Source: an uncultured Bacteroidales bacterium (GTDB lineage Bacteria > Bacteroidota > Bacteroidia > Bacteroidales > UBA932). Taken from it: a stretch of 40,795 nucleotides of DNA. Location: the NCBI GenBank assembly GCA_947367375.1, contig CANBDZ010000007.1:1-40795 (forward strand), written 5' to 3'. A program made the position numbers and the translations under genes. Within the stretch, counting starts at the first letter, position 1, and each line of letters starts with the position of its first letter. Shown piece by piece: positions 8,554 through 18,190 of this stretch. The notes under the pieces were generated by a model, which was given only the letters and a program-made list of their open reading frames with translations, did not search any database and had not been told where the DNA came from.

Positions 8554-11319
8554 ATGGAATACAATTTTAAGGAAATCGAAAGCAAATGGCAGTCATTCTG
8601 GGCTGCCAATCAGACATTCAAGGCTGAGATTGACAACTCAAAGCCTAAATATTATGTTCTCGACATGTTCCCGTATCCTTCAGGTGCGGGTCTTCATGTG
8701 GGACACCCGCTCGGATACATCGCGAGCGACATCTACAGCCGTTACAAGCGTCTCTGCGGATTCAATGTCCTTCATCCTATGGGATATGACGCGTTTGGAC
8801 TTCCTGCTGAGCAGTACGCTATCCAGACAGGACAGCATCCTGCAGTGACAACAGAGAAGAACATCGCTCGCTACCGCAACCAGATGGACCGTATCGGATT
8901 CTCTTATGACTGGTCACGTGAAGTCCGTACATGCGATCCTGAGTACTACAAGTGGACTCAGTGGGCTTTCCTTAAGATGTTCGACAGCTGGTATGACAAC
9001 GTACAGCAGAAGGCACGTCCGATCGCTGAACTCGAAGCGGCTTTCGCCCAGGGCGGAAGCGCCGCTGTCGATGCAGCCTGCGGTGACGTGAAGCCGTTTA
9101 CTGCAGAAGAGTGGGCAGGCTACTCTGAGAAGGAGAAGTCTGATGTGCTCATGCAGTACAGAATCGCTTACCAGGGTGAGACTTCAGTGAACTGGTGCCC
9201 TGCTTTGGGTACAGTACTCGCAAACGACGAGGTGAAGGAAGGCTACTCTGTACGTGGCGGACATCCTGTAGAGCAGAAGAAGATGACACAGTGGCAGCTC
9301 CGTGTGTCTGCTTACGCAGGCCGCCTTCTCGATGATCTTGAGACTCTCGAATGGACTGATTCACTGAAAGATATGCAGCGCAACTGGATCGGAAAGAGCC
9401 AGGGTGCCGAGATGGTCTTCAAGGTTTCAAACGGTGAGCAGGAGTACGACATGACCATCTTCACCACAAGAGCTGACACTGTCTTCGGTGTTACCTTCAT
9501 GGTGCTTGCTCCAGAGAGCGAGTGGGTAGAGAAACTCACAACACCTGAACAGAAAGAGGCTGTCGAGGAGTACCTCGCAATGGCAAAGAAGAAGACAGAG
9601 CGCGAGAGAATGACTCAGGGTAAGAAGGTTACCGGTGTGTTCTCAGGATCATATGCAGTAAATCCTCTTACAGGTGACAAGGTTCCTGTGTGGATTTCTG
9701 AGTATGTACTCGCAGGTTACGGTACAGGTGCGATTATGGCGGTACCTGCACACGACAGCAGAGACTATGCTTTCGCAAGACACTTCGATCTTCCTGTGAT
9801 TCCTCTTATCGAGGGCTGCGACGTAAGCGAGGCAAGCTTCGATGCAAAGGAAGGAAAGATGTGCAACTCAGGTTTCCTTAACGGAATGGATGTAAAGGAG
9901 GCGATCCCGGCAGCTATCGACTATGTCGAGAAGCACGGAATAGGCCGCAGAAAGATAAATTACCGTCTCCGCGATGCGATCTTCTCTCGTCAGAGATATT
10001 GGGGAGAGCCTTTCCCAATGTACTTCAAGGACGGCATCGCTACACCTATGCCTTTCGAGTCACTTCCACTCGAGCTTCCTGAAGTAGACAAGTTCCTTCC
10101 TACAGAGACAGGAGAACCACCTCTTGGACGTGCTGAGGGATGGACAGTGGACGGTTATCCTATCGAGAAGAGCACAATGCCAGGTTTCGCAGGTAGCAGC
10201 GCCTACTATCTCAGATATATGGATCCTCACAACAGCGAGGCTCTTGTAAGCAAGGAGGCTGATGAGTACTGGCAGGATGTTGACCTCTATATCGGTGGTA
10301 CTGAGCATGCTACAGGTCACCTCATCTACTCTCGTTTCTGGAACAAGTTCCTCTATGACCTCGGATACATCTGCAAGAACGAGCCGTTCAAGAAGCTCAT
10401 CAACCAGGGTATGATCCAGGGCCGTTCGAACTTCGTGTACAGAATCATCAACACAAACACTTTCGTATCAGCAGGACTCAAGGATCAGTACGAGACAACT
10501 GAGATCCACGTGGATGTGAACATCGTCTACAACGACCGTCTTGATCTCGAGGCTTTCCGTAACTGGATGCCGGAGTACGCAACTGCAGAGTTCATCCTCG
10601 AGGATGGCGAGTATGTTTGCGGATGGGCTGTCGAGAAGATGTCAAAGTCTATGTTCAACGTGGTTAATCCAGATATGATCTGCGACACTTACGGTGCTGA
10701 CACATTGAGACTTTACGAGATGTTCCTCGGCCCGCTTGAGCAGTCTAAGCCTTGGGACACTAAGGGTATCGACGGTGTAAACCGTTTCCTCAAGAAGGTC
10801 TGGAGAATGTTCTATGACCGTGACGGCTTCATCGTGACAGACGAGAAGGCTACGCCTGAGGAACTCAAGTCTCTCCACAAGCTCATCGGCAAAGTACGCA
10901 CAGACATCGAGGCGTTCTCATTCAACACAGCTGTCAGCGCATTCATGATTGCAGTCAACGAACTCAACGACCTCAAGTGTACAAAGCGCGAGATCCTTGA
11001 GCCGATCGTTATACTCCTTTCTCCGTTCGCTCCGCACATAGCAGAGGAACTTTGGGAGGCACTCGGCCACAAGGAAAGCATCACATATGCAGCTTTCCCT
11101 GAGTATGTAGAGGCATACACTATCGAGAATACATGCACTTATGCGGTTTCTTTCAACGGTAAGACAAGATTCACTGTCGATCTCCCTCTCGATATGCCAC
11201 GCGAGGAGGTTGATGCTCACGTAAGAGGACTGGAGCTTACTTCGAAATATGTTGCCGGTGGCAATATCGTGAAGGTTATCGTAGTACCTGGAAAGATTGT
11301 AAATATAGTTGTAAAATAA
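8554..11319 (+). CDS. leuS: Leucyl-tRNA synthetase
   Basis: LeuRS charges tRNA-Leu with leucine in the cytoplasm. The 921-residue product shows the class I HIGH-type motif HVGH at 48-51 ([15 protein letters not shown]), the KMSKS motif near residue 695 (EKMSKSMFN), and editing-domain sequences [13 protein letters not shown] and [12 protein letters not shown], including the conserved Asp that blocks leucine from the editing pocket. Compared with E. coli LeuRS, about 45-50 extra residues (around [15 protein letters not shown] to LMQYRIAY) precede [18 protein letters not shown] recall a similar insertion in other Bacteroidetes LeuRS. The next gene starts 2 nt after the stop, so two YitT-family genes are likely cotranscribed. 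A weak TATCTTTA near 8527 may be a -7 element, but I do not call it. Confidence 0.97.
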   Translation: MEYNFKEIESKWQSFWAANQTFKAEIDNSKPKYYVLDMFPYPSGAGLHVGHPLGYIASDIYSRYKRLCGFNVLHPMGYDAFGLPAEQYAIQTGQHPAVTTEKNIARYRNQMDRIGFSYDWSREVRTCDPEYYKWTQWAFLKMFDSWYDNVQQKARPIAELEAAFAQGGSAAVDAACGDVKPFTAEEWAGYSEKEKSDVLMQYRIAYQGETSVNWCPALGTVLANDEVKEGYSVRGGHPVEQKKMTQWQLRVSAYAGRLLDDLETLEWTDSLKDMQRNWIGKSQGAEMVFKVSNGEQEYDMTIFTTRADTVFGVTFMVLAPESEWVEKLTTPEQKEAVEEYLAMAKKKTERERMTQGKKVTGVFSGSYAVNPLTGDKVPVWISEYVLAGYGTGAIMAVPAHDSRDYAFARHFDLPVIPLIEGCDVSEASFDAKEGKMCNSGFLNGMDVKEAIPAAIDYVEKHGIGRRKINYRLRDAIFSRQRYWGEPFPMYFKDGIATPMPFESLPLELPEVDKFLPTETGEPPLGRAEGWTVDGYPIEKSTMPGFAGSSAYYLRYMDPHNSEALVSKEADEYWQDVDLYIGGTEHATGHLIYSRFWNKFLYDLGYICKNEPFKKLINQGMIQGRSNFVYRIINTNTFVSAGLKDQYETTEIHVDVNIVYNDRLDLEAFRNWMPEYATAEFILEDGEYVCGWAVEKMSKSMFNVVNPDMICDTYGADTLRLYEMFLGPLEQSKPWDTKGIDGVNRFLKKVWRMFYDRDGFIVTDEKATPEELKSLHKLIGKVRTDIEAFSFNTAVSAFMIAVNELNDLKCTKREILEPIVILLSPFAPHIAEELWEALGHKESITYAAFPEYVEAYTIENTCTYAVSFNGKTRFTVDLPLDMPREEVDAHVRGLELTSKYVAGGNIVKVIVVPGKIVNIVVK

Positions 11320-11321
11320 AT

Positions 11322-12218
11322 ATGAAGCTTGAGAAGATCTTGGCTACCATCTGGGATTATTTCCTGATGACAGTCGGTTCAGTCATCTTCGTGATGGCCT
11401 GGACCTCCTTCCTTATTCCTAACGGACTTGCCAGTGGTGGTCTGACAGGTCTCTGTACCATTCTTCAGTATGGTACTGGCATACCTGTGGGATGGACCTA
11501 CCCGGCCCTTAACGTGATTCTCCTCCTCCTCGGATTCCTTGTCTTAGGTAAGGGATTCGGATTCAAGACCATCTATGTGATCGCCTTCACATCCATATTG
11601 TTCGAAGTGCTTCCTAAATTTCCGGCACTTGAGGTTCTTATGGATGAGAAACTTCTCGTGGTGCTTGTGGGTGCGGCAATGGAATCTGTAGGTATCGGAC
11701 TTGTTCTTCTAAGGGGAGGAAGTACTGGTGGTCTGGATATCATAGCAATGATTATCAATAAGTTCTGGCCAATTTCCGTGGGTAGGGTTTATCTCTGTCT
11801 CGACATATTTATCATATCTACCCTCCTGCTAGTACCAGAAAAAGGTCTTGTGGACATGATATATGCATATCTGATGATGGTTGGTTTCTCGTTCGGTATT
11901 GACTTCGTTCTTCTTGGCAACAAGTCTACCGTACAGATTCTTGTCTTCTCAGACAACTATAAGGAAGTTGCCGACTATATCATCAACGATATGAGGAGAG
12001 GTGTAACAGCACTCGAGTCTGTCGGATGGTACACTCAGAAGGAAAGCAAAGTCCTTATGATCGTGGCAAGAAAGAATCAGATGCACGAGATTGTGACAGG
12101 AGTGAAGTCTATTGACAGGAAAGCATTCATTTCAGTGTCATCTGCAATGAGTGTATATGGTGAAGGATTTGAGGATGTCAAGTCAGGCTTGAAGAAGATA
12201 ACAAAAAAAGAAAAGTAG
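11322..12218 (+). CDS. YitT-family membrane protein (first of a tandem pair)
   Basis: This 298-residue protein belongs to the YitT/DUF161 family of inner-membrane proteins with a C-terminal cytoplasmic DUF2179 domain. It shows a set of hydrophobic helices over residues 1 to about 200, including the glycine-rich repeats NGLASGGLTGLCTIL and RGGSTGGLDIIAMIINK typical of the family. The C-terminal part (from about 205, VQILVFSDNYKEVADYI) has the soluble DUF2179 pattern with RRGVTALESVGWYT. Its function is not established; transport is often suggested. The start lies 2 nt after leuS, and the next paralogue starts 3 nt after its stop. Confidence 0.88.
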   Translation: MKLEKILATIWDYFLMTVGSVIFVMAWTSFLIPNGLASGGLTGLCTILQYGTGIPVGWTYPALNVILLLLGFLVLGKGFGFKTIYVIAFTSILFEVLPKFPALEVLMDEKLLVVLVGAAMESVGIGLVLLRGGSTGGLDIIAMIINKFWPISVGRVYLCLDIFIISTLLLVPEKGLVDMIYAYLMMVGFSFGIDFVLLGNKSTVQILVFSDNYKEVADYIINDMRRGVTALESVGWYTQKESKVLMIVARKNQMHEIVTGVKSIDRKAFISVSSAMSVYGEGFEDVKSGLKKITKKEK

Positions 12219-12221
12219 AAA

Positions 12222-13157
12222 ATGGCAAAGGGATTATTGAAGACCTCTCTAGCCACTACGGCTAAGGAGTATGCTCTTATCACATTCGGCCTTGCGATGT
12301 ATGCACTTGGTTGGACTTTGTTCCTTCTCCCGAACAACCTCGTGGGAGGTGGAGTGTCCGGTTTTGCATCCATCGTTATGTATGCCACAAAGATTCCTAT
12401 GAGTGTGACATACTTCGTGCTCAACATCCTTCTCCTTATCATAGGAACCAAGATTCTGGGAACTGGATTTGGAGGTAAGACCATATATGCAATCTTTATG
12501 ACTTCTTTCCTTCTCGGATTGATGCCTAAGATTGTACCTGTGGAGTTTGTTCACGAGCTTACATCTAACGGAAAACTTATCTGTACTGTTCTGGGTGGAG
12601 TCATGGCCGGCTTCGGTATCGGACTTTCAATGTCTCAGGGCGGTAGTACCGGAGGAACTGACATCATCGCCCTTGTATGGTGCAAGTTCTACGCAGCATC
12701 TCCAGGTAGGGTCATCCTTATTATAGATATAGGTATTATCCTTTCATCACTTCTCTTCCCGTCATATACAGATGCGGGCGAACTCCTTCCTTTCACAGAG
12801 AAGCTTGCTATCGTAGTGTACGGTCTTGCTCAGGTGACAGTATGTGGCTACTCGATTGACCTCTATCTTTCAGGTACAAAGCAGTCGGTACAGGTCTTCA
12901 TCTTTACCAAGAAGGTTACAGAGATGGCGGATGCGATTGCATTCGATATGAAGAGAGGCGTGACAGTTATTCCTGCCAAGGGATGGTACTCTAAAGAGGA
13001 GAAGGAAGTGGTCATGGTAGTGACAAGAAAGGCTGACTTGAATCTTCTTCTCAAGTATGTCAAGACTATTGACTCTGAGGCTTTCCTTTCAGTTTCCAGT
13101 GTAATGGGAGTTTATGGCCAGGGATTCGATACCATCAAAGTCAAAGGAAAGAACTAA
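12222..13157 (+). CDS. YitT-family membrane protein (second of a tandem pair)
   Basis: This 311-residue paralogue of the previous gene shares the same order of motifs: NNLVGGGVSGFASIVM, SQGGSTGGTDIIALVW and the DUF2179 part with KRGVTVIPAKGWYS and AFLSVSSVMGVYGQGF. It has about 5 to 6 predicted membrane segments followed by a soluble C-terminal domain. The two proteins clearly derive from a duplication but have diverged along their whole length, so they may form a heteromer or have separate substrates; this is inference. It is the last gene of the leuS unit and is followed by A-rich tracts and a hairpin. Confidence 0.88.
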   Translation: MAKGLLKTSLATTAKEYALITFGLAMYALGWTLFLLPNNLVGGGVSGFASIVMYATKIPMSVTYFVLNILLLIIGTKILGTGFGGKTIYAIFMTSFLLGLMPKIVPVEFVHELTSNGKLICTVLGGVMAGFGIGLSMSQGGSTGGTDIIALVWCKFYAASPGRVILIIDIGIILSSLLFPSYTDAGELLPFTEKLAIVVYGLAQVTVCGYSIDLYLSGTKQSVQVFIFTKKVTEMADAIAFDMKRGVTVIPAKGWYSKEEKEVVMVVTRKADLNLLLKYVKTIDSEAFLSVSSVMGVYGQGFDTIKVKGKN

Positions 13158-13204
13158 TTCGTTAAAAAAAAAGAAAAAGTTTTAAAAAAAAGAAAAATGT
13201 GACG

Positions 13205-13253
13205 AATGTCGCCATTCCAGCTAAGGCTGAGATGGCGACATTACGTATTTTTG
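13205..13253 (+). promoter_or_regulatory. Hairpin joined to a putative -7 element upstream of the AraC-type gene
   Basis: AATGTCGCCAT (13205-13215) pairs perfectly with ATGGCGACATT (13232-13242), with a smaller AGC/GCT stem possible in the loop. Immediately after it, TATTTTTG (13246-13253) matches TAnnTTTG and is also a short T-rich tract. The site could terminate the YitT transcript, promote the AraC-type gene, or serve as an operator. Two A-rich tracts (13163-13197) lie between it and the YitT stop. Confidence 0.55.
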
Positions 13254-13275
13254 TTGTACCAATGATTTTGATGAT

Positions 13276-14379
13276 ATGAAATACTTATTTGGAATTTTGC
13301 TTCTTGTTATGACTGCTTTCCTGGCAGTCATTCAATTTGTAAGGAATGTCAAGTTCGCTGCGATGGTGGATAAGAGGAGCAGGTTAAGTCCTTGGATACT
13401 GTTGACAGGATCCTTTGTCCTTATAGTTGATATGTGTTCACCGGGAACTTGCACTGTCCGTATGACAGCCGACCTGCTGCTTCCCATTACCTGTTTTGTC
13501 CTGCTTGTGTCCTCTTTATGGCATTATAAGAAAATAGCGTGGCTGGTTGCTCTCCTGGTCATTCTGGAATTGATGCAGGCTCTCTATTATATGATAAGTC
13601 TTACAGGATTGTTGCCTCCTCCGCATCTGTATGTCTCTCTCGCTGTTGAGATGGCTGCGCTGACAGTCATAGCATTTCAACTGGTGATAGGAATATGGAA
13701 GAGGATGAAATCGATAAAGGAGGTGATGAAATCCGGAACAATATGGACTAATGTGATGGTGAGCGTTGATGCAGTATATCCTTTACTTATGATCATGAAT
13801 TTCTCCCTGTATCTTTTCGTTACATGCCTTGTTGGCTCTTTTGAAGGCATTCACTCTTATATGTTCTTGATTATTGCAGGACTGTCCCTTGCTGCACTCG
13901 CTCTGAGATTGTACCTGGATTCGGCCTTTGTTGTATGGCAACGGCAGGAAAGACGTATTGTCGAATCAATGAAGGTAACCAGTGTTGAATCAGCAGTCGA
14001 TGTCTCAAGGATAGATAACATCTATAAGGATATATATGAACGTGTGATAGCTTATTTTGAGAAAGAAAAGCCCTTCCTTGACAACAAGCTTACTATAAAT
14101 GATGTCGTGCATTCTCTTTACACAAACAAGCTTTACATATCACGTGCGATCAGCCAGTTTACAGGCAGAAATTTCTGCCAGTTCGTGAACTATTATCGTG
14201 TTATCTACTCGATGCAGTGCTTCCGTGAGAATCCGGATCTGAAGATGCACGAACTGGCCACAATGAGCGGCTTCAACTCCATCGTCTCTTACAATATGGC
14301 CTTCAGACTTTTTATGGGTGAGAATCCGAGTGAATGGAGCAGAAAAGAGAAGACACGCAAGATAAAGAGCAAAAAATAA
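13276..14379 (+). CDS. Membrane-anchored AraC-type transcription regulator
   Basis: This 367-residue protein has six or seven hydrophobic segments over residues 1 to about 215, beginning MKYLFGILLLVMTAFLAVIQF, then a charged linker (WQRQERRIVESMKV) and a C-terminal AraC/XylS helix-turn-helix domain from about residue 262. The HTH part shows LTINDVVHSLYTNKLYISRAIS for the first helix pair and MHELATMSGFNSIVSYNMAF for the second, ending in a typical F...G.NPSEWS tail. AraC domains bind DNA; fusion to a multi-helix membrane domain suggests sensing of a membrane or periplasmic signal, as seen in other Bacteroidetes regulators. Its target genes are not evident. The downstream ABC-F gene has its own promoter, so the two genes need not be cotranscribed. 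Confidence 0.85.
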   Translation: MKYLFGILLLVMTAFLAVIQFVRNVKFAAMVDKRSRLSPWILLTGSFVLIVDMCSPGTCTVRMTADLLLPITCFVLLVSSLWHYKKIAWLVALLVILELMQALYYMISLTGLLPPPHLYVSLAVEMAALTVIAFQLVIGIWKRMKSIKEVMKSGTIWTNVMVSVDAVYPLLMIMNFSLYLFVTCLVGSFEGIHSYMFLIIAGLSLAALALRLYLDSAFVVWQRQERRIVESMKVTSVESAVDVSRIDNIYKDIYERVIAYFEKEKPFLDNKLTINDVVHSLYTNKLYISRAISQFTGRNFCQFVNYYRVIYSMQCFRENPDLKMHELATMSGFNSIVSYNMAFRLFMGENPSEWSRKEKTRKIKSKK

Positions 14380-14411
14380 GTTGTGGAATCGGCGGCGGAA
14401 GATTATCTTTG
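14380..14411 (+). promoter_or_regulatory. Putative promoter of the ettA-like gene
   Basis: TATCTTTG (14404-14411) matches the -7 consensus, and GTTG (14380-14383) sits 20 bp upstream. The -7 element lies inside the N-terminal extension proposed by the ORF track (GTG at 14383), so translation from this promoter must begin at the ATG at 14440. Confidence 0.6.
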
Positions 14412-14439
14412 CGGAAAATTGAATATAAACGATTTAGAT

Positions 14440-16119
14440 ATGGCAGACGAGAAGATTATTTTTTCGATGAACGGTGTTGGCAAGATCCTGCCTCACAACA
14501 ACAGGGTGATCCTCAAGGACATCTATCTTTCATTCTTTTATGGTGCAAAAATCGGTATTGTCGGATTGAACGGATCCGGTAAGTCTACCTTGATGAAGAT
14601 CATTGCCGGTATCGAGACCGGTTATCAGGGTGAAGTGGTTTGGGCACCAGGCTATTCTGTAGGTTACCTTGAGCAGGAGCCTCAGATGGATCCGAACAAG
14701 ACCGTTCTTGAAGTGGTTCAGGAAGGTGTTCAGGAGGTTATGGACATCCTCAAGGAGTATGAGGAAGTCAACATGAAGTTCTGCGAGCCTATGTCAGACG
14801 AGGAAATGGCTGCTCTCATCGAGCGTCAGGGTGAATTGACAGAGAAGATCGAGCACTGCGGTGGCTGGGAGATCGACTCTAAGCTCGAAAGAGCTATGGA
14901 TGCCCTCCAGTGTCCTCCATCAGATGCACTTGTTGCAAACCTCAGTGGTGGTGAGCGCCGTAGAGTTGCTCTTTGCCGCCTCCTTCTCAGACAGCCTGAT
15001 GTGCTTCTCCTTGACGAGCCTACCAACCACCTCGATACAGAGAGTATCCAGTGGCTCGAGGCGCATCTTCAGCAGTATAAGGGTACTGTCATCGCAGTTA
15101 CCCACGACCGTTACTTCCTTGACAATGTAGCTGGATGGATCCTTGAACTCGACAGAGGTGAGGGTATTCCTTGGAAGGGTAACTATTCTTCATGGCTTGA
15201 TCAGAAGAGCAACCGTCTTGCTCAGGAGGAGAAGCAGGAGAGCAAGCGCCGCAAGGCCCTTGAAAGAGAGCTCGAGTGGGTACGTATGGCTCCTAAGGCA
15301 CGTCACGCCAAGTCTAAGGCACGTCTGGGTGCATATGAGAAACTTGCATCTGATGACGGACGCGAGAAAGAGGCTAACCTCGAGATCTTCATCCCTAACG
15401 GACCGAGACTCGGTAACAAGGTCATTGAGTTCAAGAACGTATCGATGGGCTATGGCGACAAGCTTCTTTATGAGGATCTCAACTTTGTGCTTCCGCCAGC
15501 AGGTATCGTGGGTGTGATCGGTCCTAACGGTGCAGGTAAGACTACTCTCTTCCGCCTTATCATGGGTCTTGAGACCCCACAGTCAGGTGAGATCACTATC
15601 GGTGAGACTGTAAAGCTCGCTTATGTAGACCAGCAGCACAGAAGCATCGATCCTGATAAGTCAGTATATGAGACTATCGCTGAGAACTCTGAGTTCGTGA
15701 AGCTCGGCAAGAGGGAAGTGAATGCACGTGCATATGTGTCGCGTTTCAATTTCTCGGGAGCAGATCAGGAGAAGCTCTGTGGTATCCTTTCAGGTGGTGA
15801 GAGAAATCGTCTCCACCTTGCCTTGACTCTTAAGGACGAGGGTAACGTGCTCCTTCTCGACGAGCCTACCAACGACGTGGATGTGAACACAATCCGTGCT
15901 CTTGAGGAAGGTCTTGAGAACTTCGCGGGATGTGCTGTAGTAATCTCACACGACAGATGGTTCCTTGACCGAATCGCAACACACATCCTCGCATTCGAGG
16001 GCGATTCACAGGTGTACTTCTTCGAGGGAACATACTCTGAGTACGAGGAGAACAAGAAACGTCGTCTTGGCAACGAGGAGCCAAAGAGATTCAAGTACAA
16101 GAAACTCATGGCAGAGTAA
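14440..16119 (+). CDS. ettA: ABC-F family ATPase, EttA-like translation factor
   Basis: This soluble twin-ATPase has no membrane segments. I chose the ATG at 14440 (MADEKIIFSMNGVGK), giving 559 residues as in the EttA family, and rejected the GTG at 14383 because a promoter -7 box lies inside that extension. ATPase 1 has Walker A GLNGSGKST (42-50), signature LSGGERRRVAL (about 168) and Walker B VLLLDEPTNHLD (about 188). ATPase 2 has Walker A GPNGAGKTT (about 360), LSGGERNRLHL and VLLLDEPTNDVD. The linker between them (KARHAKSKARLGAYE) is the P-site tRNA interaction region of ABC-F proteins. EttA gates the first steps of elongation on ribosomes according to energy status. A resistance-type ABC-F role is less likely given its match to EttA features, but I judged this by eye. 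Confidence 0.93.
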   Translation: MADEKIIFSMNGVGKILPHNNRVILKDIYLSFFYGAKIGIVGLNGSGKSTLMKIIAGIETGYQGEVVWAPGYSVGYLEQEPQMDPNKTVLEVVQEGVQEVMDILKEYEEVNMKFCEPMSDEEMAALIERQGELTEKIEHCGGWEIDSKLERAMDALQCPPSDALVANLSGGERRRVALCRLLLRQPDVLLLDEPTNHLDTESIQWLEAHLQQYKGTVIAVTHDRYFLDNVAGWILELDRGEGIPWKGNYSSWLDQKSNRLAQEEKQESKRRKALERELEWVRMAPKARHAKSKARLGAYEKLASDDGREKEANLEIFIPNGPRLGNKVIEFKNVSMGYGDKLLYEDLNFVLPPAGIVGVIGPNGAGKTTLFRLIMGLETPQSGEITIGETVKLAYVDQQHRSIDPDKSVYETIAENSEFVKLGKREVNARAYVSRFNFSGADQEKLCGILSGGERNRLHLALTLKDEGNVLLLDEPTNDVDVNTIRALEEGLENFAGCAVVISHDRWFLDRIATHILAFEGDSQVYFFEGTYSEYEENKKRRLGNEEPKRFKYKKLMAE

Positions 16120-16148
16120 TCGGTCTTTCTGGCGATTTAATATGAAAA

Positions 16149-16189
16149 CAGGTGGTAATTGAAGAAACTTCAGTTGCCACCTGATTTTA
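16149..16189 (+). terminator. Intrinsic terminator after the ettA-like gene
   Basis: CAGGTGG plus an imperfect AATTGAAG arm (16149-16164) pairs with CTTCAGTTGCCACCTG (16168-16183) around an AAA loop, followed by ATTTTATT. Its left flank TATGAAAACAGGTGG is identical to the start of the terminator at 20838-20872. Confidence 0.75.
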
Positions 16190-16202
16190 TTCCCTGTCCC
16201 AC

Positions 16203-16234
16203 ATTGATTTAAACAATATTTATTTATAATTTTG
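16203..16234 (+). promoter_or_regulatory. Putative promoter of the amino-sugar pair
   Basis: ATTG (16203-16206) and TAATTTTG (16227-16234) are separated by 20 bp, matching the Bacteroidetes -33/-7 pattern. The leader to the ATG at 16260 is short and A-rich. Confidence 0.6.
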
Positions 16235-16259
16235 TAGATTGTAAAAATATTTAAAAACG

Positions 16260-18179
16260 ATGAAGAAGTTTTCTTTGCCAAAAGACGGTGGACTTATCGA
16301 AGCAGGCCTGCCAAGCGGAATCCTTCATAGCTATGAAAGGATCCCTACCAACATTTTTGAGGATGAAGAAGTAGCAAGTGCAGAACTTGCAGACGAGATC
16401 GTTTCTCATATCAACTCAAGCGAAGGCGTTTTCAAACTCGGTCTCAGTACCGGCTCGTCACCTGTAGCTCTTTATCATGAGCTTGTGAAAAGATACGAGG
16501 AAGGAAAGGTCTCATTCGCAAATGTTGAGATCTTCAGTATTGACGAGTACTATCCAGCTCCTGTGAAGTCACAGAGCCGTAACCGTCGTCTATACTCGGA
16601 GTTCCTTGATAAGGTCGACGTGAATATGGCCAATGTCAACATCCCGTCTTTTGAAAACGTAGTAGAAACCACTGCTGTGACTGAATACTGCGCTGAATTC
16701 GACAGAAAGGCGACAGGTCTTGACTTCCTTGTTATGGGTATCGGATCATATGGCGAGGTCGGATTCAATGAAGAAGGATCTTCAGAAAAGAGCCGCACAA
16801 GGACAGTGCTTCTGTCTTACACTTCAAGAAAGAGACAGGCAAAGAACTTCGGAGGAAACGTTGACGAGACTCCTCGTACTGCTATCGCAATGGGTATCTC
16901 TACAATGCTGACAGCAAAGAAGATCGCTCTTATCGGTTGGGGAGAGGACAAGGCCCAGATCGTCAAGAGGATTGTTGAGGATGAGGCAAGTGCACAGTGC
17001 CCGGTGTCCTTCCTTCAGAAGCATGAGGACATCACCTTCTATGCTGATGAGAACTCTGCCAGCATGCTCACAAGAAATGTAGCACCTTGGCTCGTAGGTC
17101 CTTGCGACTGGACTCCTAAATTCATCAGAAAGGCTGTCGTATGGCTTTGCGAAAAGGTGGACAAGCCGATTCTCAAGCTTACTCAGGGCGACTATCTCGC
17201 AAACGGACTCGGTGAACTTCTCGAACAGAAGGATTCATACGACCAGATAAACATCAAGGTCTTCAATGACCTTCAGCACACCATTTCAGGATGGCCGGGA
17301 GGAAAGCCTAATGCTGATGACTCCACAAGACCGGTGGCTTCGACACCGTTCCCTAAGAAGGTCATCATCTTCTCTCCACATCCGGATGACGACGTGATCT
17401 CTATGGGTGGAACATTCATCCGTCTTGTTGAGCAGGGACACGATGTTCATGTTGCATATGAGACATCAGGAAACGTAGCCGTTCACGATGATGTTGTCCT
17501 CCAGCATATGGACGCAGCCAATGAGCTCGGATTCGGAGACAGATTCGACGAGGTAAAGGAAATCATTGCTTCCAAGAAGCCAGGCCAGCCTGAGCCGAGA
17601 GCGCTCCTGAATCTCAAGGGAGCTATCCGCCGTGCAGAGGCAAAGAGTGCGGTGCGCTCATTCGGTCTCAACGACAAGACAAACTGTCACTTCCTGAATC
17701 TTCCATTCTATGAGACAGGTGGAATCAAGAAGGGTGAGAGAACACAGAAGGACATCGACATCATCATCGAACTTCTCGAGCAGGTGAAGCCTCATCAGAT
17801 TTATCTTGCAGGTGACCTTGCTGACCCTCACGGCACACATCGTGTATGTACAGAGGCTGTGCTTGAGGCAATCAACCAGCTCAAGGGCAAGGCAGAATGG
17901 CTCGAGTCGTGCCACGTGTGGCTGTACAGAGGCGCCTGGATGGAGTGGGAACTTGGCAGGGTAGACATGGCAGTTCCGCTCAGTCCGGATGAGGTGATCA
18001 AGAAGCGTCACGCTATCTACCGTCACCTCTCTCAGAAGGACATCGTGCCGTTCCCAGGAGAAGACCCACGTGAGTTCTGGCAGAGAGCCGAGGAAAGGAC
18101 ACAGAACACAGCAAACCTCTATGATAAGTTGGGAATGGCTGAGTACCAGGCAATTGAAGTATTTGTGAAATTATTTTAA
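16260..18179 (+). CDS. Degenerate NagB-like domain fused to PIG-L deacetylase
   Basis: This 639-residue cytoplasmic protein has two parts. Residues about 30-290 resemble glucosamine-6-phosphate deaminase ([26 protein letters not shown]), but the active-site segment reads [13 protein letters not shown] (160-172) where enzymes have GxGxDGHxAFNEP. The catalytic Asp and His are thus Tyr164 and Glu166, while Asp95 and Glu171 remain. Residues about 365-639 are a PIG-L/LmbE-type zinc deacetylase with [13 protein letters not shown] (His374, Asp376-378) and DPHGTHRVC. The family is widespread in Bacteroidetes and often annotated as NagB-like. I infer an active de-N-acetylase with a non-catalytic or altered sugar-phosphate domain, perhaps regulatory. 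It is 11 nt upstream of a canonical nagB and is likely cotranscribed. Confidence 0.9.
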   Translation: MKKFSLPKDGGLIEAGLPSGILHSYERIPTNIFEDEEVASAELADEIVSHINSSEGVFKLGLSTGSSPVALYHELVKRYEEGKVSFANVEIFSIDEYYPAPVKSQSRNRRLYSEFLDKVDVNMANVNIPSFENVVETTAVTEYCAEFDRKATGLDFLVMGIGSYGEVGFNEEGSSEKSRTRTVLLSYTSRKRQAKNFGGNVDETPRTAIAMGISTMLTAKKIALIGWGEDKAQIVKRIVEDEASAQCPVSFLQKHEDITFYADENSASMLTRNVAPWLVGPCDWTPKFIRKAVVWLCEKVDKPILKLTQGDYLANGLGELLEQKDSYDQINIKVFNDLQHTISGWPGGKPNADDSTRPVASTPFPKKVIIFSPHPDDDVISMGGTFIRLVEQGHDVHVAYETSGNVAVHDDVVLQHMDAANELGFGDRFDEVKEIIASKKPGQPEPRALLNLKGAIRRAEAKSAVRSFGLNDKTNCHFLNLPFYETGGIKKGERTQKDIDIIIELLEQVKPHQIYLAGDLADPHGTHRVCTEAVLEAINQLKGKAEWLESCHVWLYRGAWMEWELGRVDMAVPLSPDEVIKKRHAIYRHLSQKDIVPFPGEDPREFWQRAEERTQNTANLYDKLGMAEYQAIEVFVKLF

Positions 18180-18190
18180 GATATAGATAT

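Noticed and set aside
14383-14439. GTG start proposed by the ORF track for the ettA-like gene (19 extra residues)
   Set aside because: A -7 box TATCTTTG lies inside the extension, and the ATG at 14440 gives the family-typical N-terminus and length.
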